Shown here piece after piece: positions 16,913-26,585 of a stretch of DNA of 58,657 nt. The DNA is from Clostridium frigoris. GTDB lineage: Bacteria; Bacillota; Clostridia; Clostridiales; Clostridiaceae. Position numbers and translations under genes: made by a program. The notes below the pieces were generated by a model. The model had not been told where the DNA came from. It worked only from the letters and a program-made list of their open reading frames with translations, and ran no database searches. Location: contig NZ_JAHLDV010000017.1 in the NCBI RefSeq assembly GCF_018861865.1, positions 1 through 58,657 of the forward strand. The letters run 5' to 3'. Each line of letters starts with the position of its first letter. Within the stretch, counting starts at the first letter, position 1.

Positions 16913-18220
16913 TTAATTTATAATATTTCCTTTACCTATAGAATAATATGCTTTAATATTGGCCTCTTTAATTTTCTTTATATCCAGTATATTTCTTCCA
17001 TCAATTATTACAGATTCACTCATAATCTCATTAACCTTACATAAATCTATGCTATAGAACTCACTCCACTCTGTACAAATTATCATTGCATCACATTCTT
17101 CTAAACATTCATACATTTCACTGCAATAAATTATATTTGGAAATATATTTTTTATTTGATTTGTAACCATAGGATCATATACTTTTATATTAACTTTATT
17201 TTTTAATAATTTTTCGATTATATATAAAGATGGAGCTTCCCTAATATCATCCGTATCAGGTTTAAACGTTAGACCTAATATAGCTACTGTTTTGCCTTTA
17301 ATTATTTTATAATGTTCCAATAATATATTCACCGGTAAACCTCTCTGCTTTTCATTTACATCTACAGCAGCTTTTATAATATTAAGATTACAATTATAAT
17401 TTTCTGATATTTTAATTAATGCTTTTGTGTCTTTCGGGAAACAAGACCCACCATATCCTATTCCGGCTTTTAAAAATAACGGTGAAATTCTTTTATCCAG
17501 TCCTAAAGCGTATTCAATTACATCAATGTCAGCGCAAGCTTTATTGCAAAGATTAGCTATTTCATTCATAAAAGAAATTTTGACAGAGAGCATTGCGTTA
17601 GATGTATATTTAATTAATTCTGCTGTTTCAGGAGTAGTTATTACCATCTTTATTTTAAACGGTTCATATAATTTTCTCACTATTTCTAAAGCTTTTTGTG
17701 ATTCTGAGCCCACAACTATTTTATCACCATAAAAAAAATCATGTATAGCTTTTCCCTCTCTTAGAAATTCAGGATTAGAAACCACACTAAAGTATTCCTT
17801 TGGTACATGATTTTCTAATAACTTGCGCGTTATATATTTTTGAGTACCAACAGGCACTGTACTTTTAGTTATTATTATTTTATATTCATCAATATAAGGG
17901 GCTATTAAATTTATTACTGCGTCTACTTGTCCAATATCTACATCCCAATTATCCTTTGTTGGAGTTCCTACAGCAATAAATATTATATCTGACGATTTAA
18001 CTCCTATTTCCAAATTCTCTGTAAACCGAACACTACCTATATCTAAAGCTTCTTTTAATAATTCGTCTAATCCATCCTCAAATATAGTTGGTACACCATT
18101 ATTAAGCATACTTAATTTATCTAAGCTTTTTTCTACACAAATTACCTTATTTCCTTTCTTACCAAAACACAATGCCGTTATAAGTCCTACATATCCAGCT
18201 CCAATAACGCATATATTCAT
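16913..18220 (-). CDS. ugd: UDP-glucose 6-dehydrogenase
   Basis: A 435-residue UDP-glucose/GDP-mannose dehydrogenase family enzyme: UDP-glucose + 2 NAD+ to UDP-glucuronate, cytoplasmic. The N-terminal NAD domain begins MNICVIGAGYVGL; AVGTPT, ITKSTVPVGT and the catalytic cysteine in GIGYGGSCFPKD (near residue 262) follow, then the C-terminal UDP-binding domain (GLTFKPDTDDIREAPS). An AGAGGAGA site precedes the ATG. It is convergent with the UDP-glucuronate epimerase, its metabolic partner, and shares a terminator with it. Confidence 0.9.
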   Translation of the reverse strand: MNICVIGAGYVGLITALCFGKKGNKVICVEKSLDKLSMLNNGVPTIFEDGLDELLKEALDIGSVRFTENLEIGVKSSDIIFIAVGTPTKDNWDVDIGQVDAVINLIAPYIDEYKIIITKSTVPVGTQKYITRKLLENHVPKEYFSVVSNPEFLREGKAIHDFFYGDKIVVGSESQKALEIVRKLYEPFKIKMVITTPETAELIKYTSNAMLSVKISFMNEIANLCNKACADIDVIEYALGLDKRISPLFLKAGIGYGGSCFPKDTKALIKISENYNCNLNIIKAAVDVNEKQRGLPVNILLEHYKIIKGKTVAILGLTFKPDTDDIREAPSLYIIEKLLKNKVNIKVYDPMVTNQIKNIFPNIIYCSEMYECLEECDAMIICTEWSEFYSIDLCKVNEIMSESVIIDGRNILDIKKIKEANIKAYYSIGKGNIIN

Positions 18221-18532
18221 ACAATCACATTCTCCTCTTTGATAGTATCACATTTTTTATCATCTACACATACGCGTTTATCAATTATTTTCACTCGTAA
18301 ATTAATAGCTGATCTTGTACTATTAGTTTATTGTAATATTAAAAAGCATGATTTCTCATATATAAATACTATATGAAGCTAATCATCAATTGGTGAAAGT
18401 TGATTAACTTTTATGAGTTAAAACAAAAACACCATATTGCCTATATGCAATATGATGCTTTTGTTAATTACTTATAATTAATACGTTTACATTAAAAAAA
18501 ATAATTTTATACCATTCTAATCTTTAAATAAG
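18221..18532. other. Intergenic region with one terminator
   Basis: Holds the upstream region of the UDP-glucose dehydrogenase gene and the terminator of the acetate transporter gene (separate entry). I see no other gene or known RNA in it. Confidence 0.5.
18427..18463 (-). terminator. Terminator of the acetate/succinate transporter gene
   Basis: Arms 18431-18441 (CACCATATTGC) and 18448-18458 (GCAATATGATG) with a 6-base loop; on the minus strand TTTTTGTTTT follows. Confidence 0.8.
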
Positions 18533-19150
18533 TTATCTTTTAAATATACCAAATGGTTTTCCAACAGGTAAAAATTGTTTTTCAAAGTGAGAATTTAAAA
18601 CTGCGGCCCCAGAACCATAAAAACCAACTATAGCAATTAACAATTCAGAATAAGCCGCTAGTCCATGTGAAAATTCATACATGATTTCAAAAGTGCTAAG
18701 TGCTAATCCTATGAATAAAAAATCAATTAATACAAAAATTAAAAAAAGTACCTTATTAGTTTCTGATGCTCCTATAGTCATAAACAATGAAAATATCAAG
18801 TATCCAACATAAGCAACACCTAACTGCTTAGCGTCTACTGTTGATGCTAAAGCATGGCCAAACGCACCAGCTTTAATTATCCATGACAAAGCAACAGACA
18901 TCCAAAAGAATGCAAAAGCACCAAAAGCTGTCGCACCAAATACATTATTACGTTTCGAATCATTTATACATGCAAACAGTTGAGCAAATCCACCTAAGAA
19001 TATAGCCCATGGAAGTATAAAAGATACACCTTCAGTAAGTCCAAGTTTTTGTGAGGATGCCACAAGCGTTACCATTGCAAGTCCAAATAATCCTAAAGCA
19101 GATGGATCTGCATTAGTAATTTTTACATTTTGTATTTCGTTTGTAATCAT
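18533..19150 (-). CDS. GPR1/FUN34/YaaH family acetate/succinate transporter
   Basis: A 205-residue membrane protein with six hydrophobic helices, of the family of E. coli SatP, which carries acetate and succinate with protons. The signature at the N terminus is NADPSALGLFGLAMVTL, the family NPAPLGL motif with ADPSALGL here. Helices include LPWAIFLGGFAQLFA and the AFGAFAFFWMSVALSW stretch. Length is normal. A GAGGGGGGAG site precedes the ATG. It is monocistronic. Succinate is the product of the fumarate reductase encoded earlier in the window, but a link is only inference. Confidence 0.85.
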   Translation of the reverse strand: MITNEIQNVKITNADPSALGLFGLAMVTLVASSQKLGLTEGVSFILPWAIFLGGFAQLFACINDSKRNNVFGATAFGAFAFFWMSVALSWIIKAGAFGHALASTVDAKQLGVAYVGYLIFSLFMTIGASETNKVLFLIFVLIDFLFIGLALSTFEIMYEFSHGLAAYSELLIAIVGFYGSGAAVLNSHFEKQFLPVGKPFGIFKR

Positions 19151-19323
19151 AATTCTCCCCCCTCTTCTTTGATATATTAGTTATTATAATAATAAAATAT
19201 CAGAAAAAAGTGATATTGTCAATTATTTAACAATGATTTGCATAATGTTTTAATTTTTATGTGTTATGGTATAATGACTTAGACAATATTAAAAATATAC
19301 AATAAAGAAATAAGAGGTATAAA

Positions 19324-20148
19324 ATGATCTTTGCTAGATTAGCTAAAATAATTGAATATATGTATAAGTTACATTATAGAAATTTTAAGTTATACTTTAA
19401 ACCCTTAAAAACGCCATTATATGAGCCTATAGTAAGAAATTCTATTCATTGGGTAGGCCATGCTACTGTAGTTATTAATTTAAATGATAAAATTATAGTA
19501 ACCGATCCCGTAACTAGTCTAAATCTTGGTGAACTAAGAAGATTAGTTAAACCATCTTTGAACTTAACCTCTATTCCTATCGATTACCTACTTCTTTCTC
19601 ATGGTCATATGGACCATATGAATTATTCAACTCTTAGGAAAATAAACAAAAGTGCTATAGTGATTGCTCCTAAAAATTTAAAAATTCCTTTTAAAATTTT
19701 AGGTTTTAAAAATATAGTACTTCTAAAACCTAATGAATCGTATTGTGACAGCTACATAAAAATAAAGGCATTAAAAGCAAATCATGATGGAAGGCGTTAC
19801 CCTTGGGGAGCTGAAGCTGAAAGCAACTCATATATAATTGAAAACGGCCTTGAAAAGATCTTTTTTGCTGGGGACACTGCATTTACAGATGCATATAAAA
19901 ATTTAATTGCAGATGTAGCTATCATGCCTGTAGGCTGCTATAAACCTGATGAATTTCAAGAGATGCACTGTTCTCCAGAGCAAAGTTTTAAAATGTTTAA
20001 AATGACAAAGGCTAAATTAATGATACCTATTCATTATAAAACATATATTTTAGCTCAAGACAAAGATGAAGACACTGTTAATACATTAAAAAGAATAAAT
20101 GATGGTAGCATAAAAATTATTGATATAGGTCAAACTGTAAAATTATAA
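19324..20148 (+). CDS. MBL-fold metallohydrolase, NAPE-PLD/UlaG-like
   Basis: A 274-residue metallo-beta-lactamase-fold enzyme. It shows the metal motif SHGHMDHMN (HxHxDH) near residue 93, a further histidine in ANHDGRRYPWG, the FAGDTAF aspartate near 182, and IPIHYKTY near 239. The HDGRRYPWGAEAES segment resembles N-acyl phosphatidylethanolamine phospholipase D-like MBL proteins of bacteria; the substrate is unknown. An N-terminal stretch of about 35 residues (YMYKLHYRNFKLYFKPL) precedes the fold and is mildly hydrophobic and basic. An AGAGGT site precedes the ATG. It is convergent with the SNF2 gene and shares its terminator. Confidence 0.8.
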   Translation: MIFARLAKIIEYMYKLHYRNFKLYFKPLKTPLYEPIVRNSIHWVGHATVVINLNDKIIVTDPVTSLNLGELRRLVKPSLNLTSIPIDYLLLSHGHMDHMNYSTLRKINKSAIVIAPKNLKIPFKILGFKNIVLLKPNESYCDSYIKIKALKANHDGRRYPWGAEAESNSYIIENGLEKIFFAGDTAFTDAYKNLIADVAIMPVGCYKPDEFQEMHCSPEQSFKMFKMTKAKLMIPIHYKTYILAQDKDEDTVNTLKRINDGSIKIIDIGQTVKL

Positions 20149-20155
20149 ATAACCC

Positions 20156-20199
20156 AAAAGCAGGCAATAGAACCCTAATTTCGGTCTATGCCTGCTTTT
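20156..20199. terminator. Bidirectional terminator between the MBL and SNF2 genes
   Basis: A long hairpin with AAAAGCAGGCA on the left and TGCCTGCTTTTT on the right, extended by TAG/CTA and ACC/GGT pairs. T-runs occur on both strands. Confidence 0.85.
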
Positions 20200-23100
20200 T
20201 AGACAAATAAATCTGCAATATCATTTTGACTCATCTGCGATAAGAACAATTCTGCTCCTGTTTCATCATTAATAACACTATCAGTAATTTCTTTTTTCTT
20301 TTGTTGTAGCTTAAATATTTTCTCTTCTATAGTTCCTCTTGCTATTAATTTTATAACCTCTACTGTTTTTTTCTGTCCAATTCTATGAGCTCTATCTGTG
20401 GCTTGAGCTTCTACGGCCGGATTCCACCAAGGATCAAAGTGTATAACCATATCTGCACCTGTAAGGTTGATACCAGTCCCACCAGCTTTTAGAGATATTA
20501 AGAATACCTGTGATTCTCCTTGATTAAAACCCTTCACCATCTTGACTCTTTTTTCTGCTTTTGTTGAACCATCAAGATACATATAGTTTATTCCTTTATC
20601 ATCTAACCTACTCGCAATATTCTTTAAAACTCTCGTAAATTGAGAAAATATTAATATTCTATGGCCTTCTTCTAAACTATTAGCTAAGATTTCATCTAAA
20701 GCTTCCATTTTACCACTACCTCCATTATAATTTTCTATAAAAGTAGATGGATCACAACATATCTGCCTTAACCTTGTTAATATTGAAAGTACCTTAAACT
20801 TGCTTTTATTAAATCCTTTCTCCCTAACATCTTCTTCTAATTCTCCTTTAGCATCCTTTAAATAAGCTAAATAGATTTTTTTCTGCTCCTCTGTCATTTC
20901 CACTGAAATTCTATGTTCTATTTTTGCTGGTAAATCTTTTGCAACCTCACCCTTTGTTCGCCTAAGTATAAATGGCTTTACATGATTATTTAATTCATTT
21001 AATGCGTTTGTATTTCCATCTTTCACAATTGGAGCTTCGAATTTTTTTGAAAAAGCACTATGATTTAACATATAACCCGGCATTATAAAATCAAAAATTG
21101 ACCAAAGTTCAGTAAGTGAATTTTCAATAGGTGTTCCTGTAAGTGCAAATCTGCCTAAAGAATTCAAACTTTTTACAGCAGCGGAATTTTGAGAATTAAA
21201 ATTTTTAATAAATTGAGCCTCATCTATAAAACAATACCTAAATTGAATTTTTTTATAATCCTCAAGGTCTCGCCTTATAAGAGCATACGAAGTTATAACC
21301 ACATCATTGTCCTTTATGTTTTGTTTTTGTTCTTCTCTCTGACGTTTATTACCGGATATTACTATACAGTTTAGTGTTGGTGCAAACTTCTCTATTTCGT
21401 CCTTCCAATTATATACAACTGAAGTTGGACATATTACGAGTGTTGGTTGTTTGTTGTCATTCTCCTCCACTTCAGACTGAATAAATGCTATAGCTTGGAG
21501 CGTTTTTCCAAGACCCATTTCATCCGCGAGTATTCCTCCAAATCCACATTTAGCAAGAGTTTTTAACCATTTAAATCCAACCTTTTGATAATCTCTCATT
21601 ATATTATCTAAAGAACTTGGAATTGTTACTTTCAATTCCTTTGTATTTTTTAAATCATAAACTAATTCTTTAAATTTTTTATTTGTATTAACAAAATCCA
21701 TTTGTTCTCGTTTTAATTTTTCTTCTATATATAAAACATTATATTTAGAAAGCAGAATTTTATTCTTTGAAACATCTTTGTCTTTTATATTTAAATAATC
21801 TATCATTTGGGCAACTTTCTGCAAATTATTAGAATTTAGCAAGACAAAACTTCCATTTTTAAGCCTATGATATTTTTTCTTTTCTCTTAGTGATGCGAAA
21901 ATATTTTTAAGTTCAATATTATCTACACCTTCAATACTGAAGTTAAATTCTAATAGATTATCCTTATTGAGAGTAATATTAGACTTATACCCAGAATTTC
22001 CATGCACACTAATTTTTTTAAATTCCTCAGAATAATAAACATCCGCCATTTCCTGGAGCTTTGCGAGTCCTGAAACTAAAAACTTTAAAAGTTTTTCCTC
22101 ATCTAACATTTTAAAACTATTATTAGTACGAACAAACCCAAATTCATCAAATTGGTTTATAATACTCATTTCCTTATCCATATCTCTTACAAGCGCTCTT
22201 CCCTCTTGTGCTTTGTTATCTTTACTATTAAAAGGGTTTATCTCTATATCTCCATATTTGAAAGTTATAAGAGCCTCAACATTTTCAGATTTTTTTTCAA
22301 AATAAATAATTGCCTTAAGCTCTTTTACATAAAATTCATTTTTAAGTAACATATCTATATTAACATTACTACTTATTTTATTTAATGTTGGAAGTACAAA
22401 TGATGCTACATCATCTTTCTCTTCTTCATAAAATTCTATATACCCATTTTTTTCATCGTTAAATCTATTATAAAAAGGCATATATGCATCCCTTTGTGTA
22501 ACTGGTGGCTCATATATTTTTCCTTCATAGAAAAAGAATTCACCATCACTGGTTAGTGAAATAGGCATATTATCCTTTTGCTTTAATATAAATTTATTGT
22601 CTTCCCTATTTATATTAAATTCTAGAGGCATAGGTTCCTTTTCTATGTGTACATTAACAAACGTTTCACCTTTTATAACAACCGTTATCTCTCTATTGTA
22701 TAAGTACCTTAATAATCTTTTAATCATACTATCTGTAAAAAAAGCTTTTTTACCCGACAGAAACTTTACTGCATTACTCTTATATGTATTTGCAGCCCCT
22801 GCAACGGATTGCAGTTCACCTGCTTCTTTAAATAGCTCTATTATATTTAGATCTTCATCTTTAAAAGAATGCAAACAAGGATTATATGTAAATTTCTTAC
22901 CAAATTCCATAGACTCGAAACTTTTATTATAACAAATTAAAAATTCTTTTATGTTTTTAACTACGTATTGCTTCTCCTCACCAATCTTTAAACTCACAAA
23001 TGATTTTGTATTATCGCTGCTAGATCCATACTCATATTTGATATCTATATTTAAATATATTTTTGCTCTTTGAGCTACATTAATATTATTAGTTATTTGC

Positions 23101-23528
23101 TTAATTAAATTATTTGTTTTAATCATTTTCTTCACTTTAATAATTTGTTCTTTCTCATAAACGTACTTTAATAATGTAGCCACAACATGTTTGCACATAT
23201 TTCTGCATCCATAATAACCAAAACTATATTTATTGCAATCGCAATTATAATTTATAAATAAATTAATATCATCAAAATTTATCTCCACTTTATATAAATC
23301 AAGACTTGATGATTCTACATTTGAAATTATCGTAGTTCGTGTATAATTATCCAAATCTTCTATTTCTAAATCTATGTTCTTAACTTTATTACTTAAATAA
23401 TGATTTTTGCCAACTTTATAAGTTTCTTTATCAGTATTTTCTCGTATTATATCTTCATTAATATCGATCAAAAATTTCACCCCATCAAGTTTTCTAGTTT
23501 TTGGTGCATATATATTTCTAAAAAACAT
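20199..23528 (-). CDS. SWIM zinc finger + SNF2-family helicase-like ATPase
   Basis: A 1109-residue SNF2/Rad54-like DNA translocase. Near residue 95 a SWIM zinc finger (CDC, then CKH) is seen; the middle 500 residues are a Bacillales/Clostridiales-type SNF2-associated region. From about residue 660 come the ATPase motifs GGILADEMGLGKT (Walker A), IDEAQFIKN (DEAQ box), TGTPIENSLTELW, ILIFSQFTRVL, and SLKAGGTGINL...QATDRAHRIGQ (motifs V-VI). All look intact. The frame opens at a TTG at 23552; the ATG at 23528 is chosen, but neither has a good ribosome site. A tRNA terminator lies just upstream. A role in DNA repair or transcription is inferred from the family. Confidence 0.85.
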   Translation of the reverse strand: MFFRNIYAPKTRKLDGVKFLIDINEDIIRENTDKETYKVGKNHYLSNKVKNIDLEIEDLDNYTRTTIISNVESSSLDLYKVEINFDDINLFINYNCDCNKYSFGYYGCRNMCKHVVATLLKYVYEKEQIIKVKKMIKTNNLIKQITNNINVAQRAKIYLNIDIKYEYGSSSDNTKSFVSLKIGEEKQYVVKNIKEFLICYNKSFESMEFGKKFTYNPCLHSFKDEDLNIIELFKEAGELQSVAGAANTYKSNAVKFLSGKKAFFTDSMIKRLLRYLYNREITVVIKGETFVNVHIEKEPMPLEFNINREDNKFILKQKDNMPISLTSDGEFFFYEGKIYEPPVTQRDAYMPFYNRFNDEKNGYIEFYEEEKDDVASFVLPTLNKISSNVNIDMLLKNEFYVKELKAIIYFEKKSENVEALITFKYGDIEINPFNSKDNKAQEGRALVRDMDKEMSIINQFDEFGFVRTNNSFKMLDEEKLLKFLVSGLAKLQEMADVYYSEEFKKISVHGNSGYKSNITLNKDNLLEFNFSIEGVDNIELKNIFASLREKKKYHRLKNGSFVLLNSNNLQKVAQMIDYLNIKDKDVSKNKILLSKYNVLYIEEKLKREQMDFVNTNKKFKELVYDLKNTKELKVTIPSSLDNIMRDYQKVGFKWLKTLAKCGFGGILADEMGLGKTLQAIAFIQSEVEENDNKQPTLVICPTSVVYNWKDEIEKFAPTLNCIVISGNKRQREEQKQNIKDNDVVITSYALIRRDLEDYKKIQFRYCFIDEAQFIKNFNSQNSAAVKSLNSLGRFALTGTPIENSLTELWSIFDFIMPGYMLNHSAFSKKFEAPIVKDGNTNALNELNNHVKPFILRRTKGEVAKDLPAKIEHRISVEMTEEQKKIYLAYLKDAKGELEEDVREKGFNKSKFKVLSILTRLRQICCDPSTFIENYNGGSGKMEALDEILANSLEEGHRILIFSQFTRVLKNIASRLDDKGINYMYLDGSTKAEKRVKMVKGFNQGESQVFLISLKAGGTGINLTGADMVIHFDPWWNPAVEAQATDRAHRIGQKKTVEVIKLIARGTIEEKIFKLQQKKKEITDSVINDETGAELFLSQMSQNDIADLFV

Positions 23529-23562
23529 TTTCAGATAAATTATCACTCTCAATACTTTAATA

Positions 23563-23602
23563 TATAAAAAAATAATCCTAGCAAAATAAATTTATGCTAG
23601 AA
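23563..23602 (-). terminator. Terminator of the tRNA-Glu/tRNA-Gln unit
   Basis: On the minus strand TTCTAGCA (23601-23594) pairs with TGCTAGG (23583-23577), followed by ATTATTTTTTTATA. It lies immediately before the SNF2 start. Confidence 0.7.
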
Positions 23603-23654
23603 TTACTTATATTTATCATATTAAAAAATATTATTTTTAATTTGATTAAAATTT

Positions 23655-23729
23655 TGGCTAGAGTGGCAGGATTCGAACCTGCGAATGCCAGAGTCAGAGT
23701 CTAGTGCCTTACCGCTTGGCTACACCCCA
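23655..23729 (-). tRNA. tRNA-Gln, anticodon CTG
   Basis: Full cloverleaf of 75 bases including an encoded CCA. The acceptor is TGGGGTG paired with CACTCTA, the D stem GCC/GGC, the anticodon stem CTAGA/TCTGG with loop CTCTGAC giving anticodon CTG (reads CAG), and the T arm GCAGG-TTCGAAT-CCTGC. It lies 12 bases after tRNA-Glu on the same strand. Confidence 0.93.
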
Positions 23730-23741
23730 ATAGTAAATAAA

Positions 23742-23816
23742 TGGTGACTCCTAGGGGAATTGAACCCCTGAATCCACCGTGAGAGGGTGGCGTCTTAACC
23801 TCTTGACCAAGGAGCC
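23742..23816 (-). tRNA. tRNA-Glu, anticodon CTC
   Basis: Full cloverleaf of 75 bases with encoded CCA. The acceptor is GGCTCCT/AGGAGTC, the anticodon stem CCACC/GGTGG with loop CTCTCAC giving anticodon CTC (reads GAG), and the T arm AGGGG-TTCAATT-CCCCT. It is first in a two-tRNA unit. Confidence 0.93.
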
Positions 23817-23859
23817 ATATTAGCTATTTGCGCTAGTAGTGATTTGCACTACGAGATAT

Positions 23860-23888
23860 AGTATACCTCGTAATACAGCATAAGTCAA
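23860..23888 (-). promoter_or_regulatory. Promoter of the tRNA pair
   Basis: On the minus strand TTGACT (23888-23883), a 17-base spacer and TATACT (23865-23860), about 44 bases before the tRNA-Glu 5' end. This is a near-consensus vegetative promoter. A small GTAGTG/CACTAC hairpin lies in the leader. Confidence 0.8.
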
Positions 23889-23980
23889 ATAAATATTTAA
23901 AATAATTTATTTTATACATATATAGTTTTTATTTTTTTAATATATTATTAATATCATTGCTACCCTTTATCATACATAAC

Positions 23981-24034
23981 TTATAAATAAGACGCCTAAC
24001 TTAATTATTTTTAAGTTAGGCGTCTTATTTATAA
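23981..24034 (-). terminator. Terminator of the thiamine-precursor transport operon
   Basis: A 24-bp perfect inverted repeat (23981-24004 / 24011-24034) with a 6-base loop. It overlaps the stop codon of the ATPase gene. The stem is exceptionally long. Confidence 0.85.
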
Positions 24035-24784
24035 TGCTAGTAATATTTCTTTTTTTATTTTATTGAAATTTTCTGATGTAACTATATCCTTAGTTCGAGT
24101 TTTAGGTAAATCAACTATAATTTCTGTTTTTATTGTAGCTGGTTTATCTGATAATACATATATTCTATCAGATAAGAATACAGCTTCTTCAATATCATGT
24201 GTTATAAAGATGATAGTAGCTTTAAGTTCCTTAATTACCTCTAGAAGCCAAGAATGCATTTTAGACCTTGTAATAGCATCCAGTGCTCCAAACGGTTCAT
24301 CTAAAAGCATAATATCCGCTGATGCTATATATGTTCTAAGTAAAGCTGCCCTTTGCCTCATCCCTCCAGAAAGCTGAAAAGGATATTTATATTCAAAACC
24401 AACAAGTCCAAAAACTTTAAAATATTCAAGAACCTGATTCCTTGCCTCTCTTTTAGATTTACCTTTTATAATAAGAGGCAGAGATACGTTATCAATAATA
24501 TTTTTCCAGGGAAGAAGCAAGTCCTTTTGGTGCATATAACTTACTTTTTTAAGTCGACTTGAACATTCTTCCCCATCAATTATAATTTTACCCGCATCTT
24601 GAAGTAAAAGCCCTGAAATAATGTTAAAAATGGTACTTTTACCACTTCCACTTGGTCCAAGTAGACTCACAAACTCATTCTCTTTTGCATAAAAAGAAAC
24701 ATTTTTTATTATATTCATAGATCCAAAATTCTTTTCTATATTATTGACGGCTAACTTTATATTATTATTTTGGTAAGTACTCAT
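24029..24784 (-). CDS. thiZ: ABC transporter ATPase, thiamine pyrimidine-precursor uptake (ThiZ-like)
   Basis: A 251-residue ABC ATPase of the nitrate/taurine/ThiZ class. It shows [11 protein letters not shown] (Walker A) near residue 38, the signature [18 protein letters not shown], and [12 protein letters not shown] (Walker B) with [14 protein letters not shown]. It energises the permease encoded two genes upstream. The ATG at 24784 is used; a GTG at 24799 is also open and GTGAGG lies between. It overlaps the end of the substrate-binding protein gene by 20 bases. It is the last gene of a TPP-riboswitch operon, which points to a thiamine precursor rather than nitrate, sulfonate or taurine. 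Confidence 0.85.
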   Translation of the reverse strand: MSTYQNNNIKLAVNNIEKNFGSMNIIKNVSFYAKENEFVSLLGPSGSGKSTIFNIISGLLLQDAGKIIIDGEECSSRLKKVSYMHQKDLLLPWKNIIDNVSLPLIIKGKSKREARNQVLEYFKVFGLVGFEYKYPFQLSGGMRQRAALLRTYIASADIMLLDEPFGALDAITRSKMHSWLLEVIKELKATIIFITHDIEEAVFLSDRIYVLSDKPATIKTEIIVDLPKTRTKDIVTSENFNKIKKEILLAL

Positions 24785-25769
24785 TAGTAAATGCCTCACT
24801 CGCCTTCATATCTTTTGGAATTAGTTTTCTATCTAAAAGAAATTTTGTGTAATTATCCCAAACTGATGTTTTCATTACGCCCCATTTTTTAGCTTCCGCT
24901 TTATATTGATTCTTCATATATTTTTGACTCTCAAGAGCTAAGGTTTTATCTGTCTCTGGTGCATTCTTTACTAATACTTTAGCACTTTCCACAGGGTTTG
25001 CAATACAGTATTCATATCCTTTTGTAGTTGCAGTTAAAAATTTTCTTGCAGTTTCTGGATCTTGTTTTAGCTTATTCTCATTAGCTATAATTACCGGAGT
25101 ATAATAGTCTAAATCTGGATTTAACTTACCAATATCAATGTAATCAATTGGTATATTTTTAAGTTTAGCTTCTATCCCTGTCCAACCGTAGAATATCCAT
25201 TCAAAATCGATATTTTTCTTAGTTACAGCAAAGAAATCATCTGTACCTGCATCAACTGTCTTTAGTTTTGAAAAAGTAGCATTGTCTTTTTCCATAATTG
25301 CTTTTAATATTGCAGACTCAGATGGTGAACCCCATCCTCCATAGGTTTTCCCTTCAAAATCTTTAGGTGATTTAATATTTTTTGTCTTAGGTGATGCAAA
25401 CCCAGATGTATTATGTTGAAGAATTGTAGCTATAGCTTTTACTGGAAGTGGTACTTTCGCAGTTCTTGCATAAGTCACATCTTCTTGATAACTTACTCCG
25501 AAATCTCCCTTGCCTGTAGCGATTAAACTTGTTGTACTTCCCTGAGCTGGCTGAATAATTTCCACATCAAGTCCCTGCTGTTTATAATATCCTTTGTCTT
25601 TTGCAACATATAAACCAGTATGGTTAGTGTTTGGTATCCAGTCCAAAATAACAATAACCTTTTTTAAAGTTACCTCCTTTTTCGGACTTTCTTCTTTAGC
25701 ACCACAACCCACAAACATAATCATGATCATTGAAGTTGTTAACAATAAAGCAATTGATTTTTTTAACAT
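24765..25769 (-). CDS. thiY: ABC transporter substrate-binding lipoprotein, NMT1/THI5-like (ThiY-like)
   Basis: A 334-residue lipoprotein. The signal peptide [20 protein letters not shown] ends in lipobox VGC, so it is anchored to the outer face of the membrane. The mature part is an NMT1/THI5-like binding protein ([21 protein letters not shown]), matching ThiY proteins that bind the thiamine pyrimidine N-formyl-4-amino-5-aminomethyl-2-methylpyrimidine. The frame opens at 25799, but the GGGGGT ribosome site places the start at 25769, which also gives a normal signal peptide. Operon position between permease and ATPase genes and the upstream TPP riboswitch support the substrate class. The exact ligand is inferred. 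Confidence 0.85.
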   Translation of the reverse strand: MLKKSIALLLTTSMIMIMFVGCGAKEESPKKEVTLKKVIVILDWIPNTNHTGLYVAKDKGYYKQQGLDVEIIQPAQGSTTSLIATGKGDFGVSYQEDVTYARTAKVPLPVKAIATILQHNTSGFASPKTKNIKSPKDFEGKTYGGWGSPSESAILKAIMEKDNATFSKLKTVDAGTDDFFAVTKKNIDFEWIFYGWTGIEAKLKNIPIDYIDIGKLNPDLDYYTPVIIANENKLKQDPETARKFLTATTKGYEYCIANPVESAKVLVKNAPETDKTLALESQKYMKNQYKAEAKKWGVMKTSVWDNYTKFLLDRKLIPKDMKASEAFTNEYLPK

Positions 25770-25808
25770 AACTTTACCCCCAAATATAAAAATATACATA
25801 GTATATTT

Positions 25809-26585
25809 TTATCTATTGTTTTCCTTTGAATTTCGAGTCCAAGGAGTTAAAATATATTGTAATAAATATACAATTCCAAATAATGCCATGCTTAGTATTA
25901 CTATAATTATAATTACTGCAAAAACCTTGTCAAGTGAATATGAATTTTTAGCTCTAATCATATAAACTCCAAGGCCTTTATCTCCTCCTAGCCATTCACC
26001 AGTAACTGCACCCATAATGCTATATGTTGCAGCTATTCTAAGGCCTGAGAAAAAATTAACAGTAGAAGATGGTAATTTTACCATTGTAAAAATTTGAAAT
26101 CTACCGGCTCCCATAGTTTTTAAAAGGTTTACCATGTCATTATCAACCGACTGTAAACCATCACTCAAACTAACTACTATTGGAAAAAAACATACTAACA
26201 CTACAACTACTATCTTAGGCATTATCCCAAAACCAAACCATATTATAAAAAGTGGAGCTAAAACAATAATAGGAATAGTTTGAGATACTACTATAATTGG
26301 ATATAAACACTTTTTAACAAACTTTACATTATCCATTAATATAGCTAAGATTAATGCTAACACAATTGATATTGAAAACCCAATCAATGCCTCATATAAA
26401 GTTGTGTAAATATGACTAGTAATGCTTGGCAATATATTAACTAAAGTAATACCAATGTCTTTTGGTGAGGGCAGTATGTACTGTGGAACCTTCCACTTAT
26501 CTACAGCTATCTGCCATATCAAAAGAATTACTACTTGAAAAACTATTGGTATAAGCTTATTTTCTATATTTATATACTTTTTCAT
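25809..26585 (-). CDS. thiX: ABC transporter permease (ThiX-like)
   Basis: A 258-residue inner-membrane permease of the binding-protein-dependent type with about six hydrophobic segments (IPIVFQVVILLIWQIAV, ISIVLALILAILMD, IIVLAPLFIIWFGFG). The cytoplasmic EAA-loop region reads LLKTMGAGRFQIFTMVKLPSS near residue 155. It moves the thiamine precursor bound by the lipoprotein encoded downstream. Its start codon lies inside the 3' end of the upstream thiamine-binding protein gene (29-base overlap), so the two are coupled. Confidence 0.87.
   Translation of the reverse strand: MKKYINIENKLIPIVFQVVILLIWQIAVDKWKVPQYILPSPKDIGITLVNILPSITSHIYTTLYEALIGFSISIVLALILAILMDNVKFVKKCLYPIIVVSQTIPIIVLAPLFIIWFGFGIMPKIVVVVLVCFFPIVVSLSDGLQSVDNDMVNLLKTMGAGRFQIFTMVKLPSSTVNFFSGLRIAATYSIMGAVTGEWLGGDKGLGVYMIRAKNSYSLDKVFAVIIIIVILSMALFGIVYLLQYILTPWTRNSKENNR

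Noticed and set aside
24029-26585. Taurine/nitrate/sulfonate ABC transporter
   Set aside because: The family is similar, but the TPP riboswitch and the MTH1187-type thiamine-binding protein point to a thiamine precursor.
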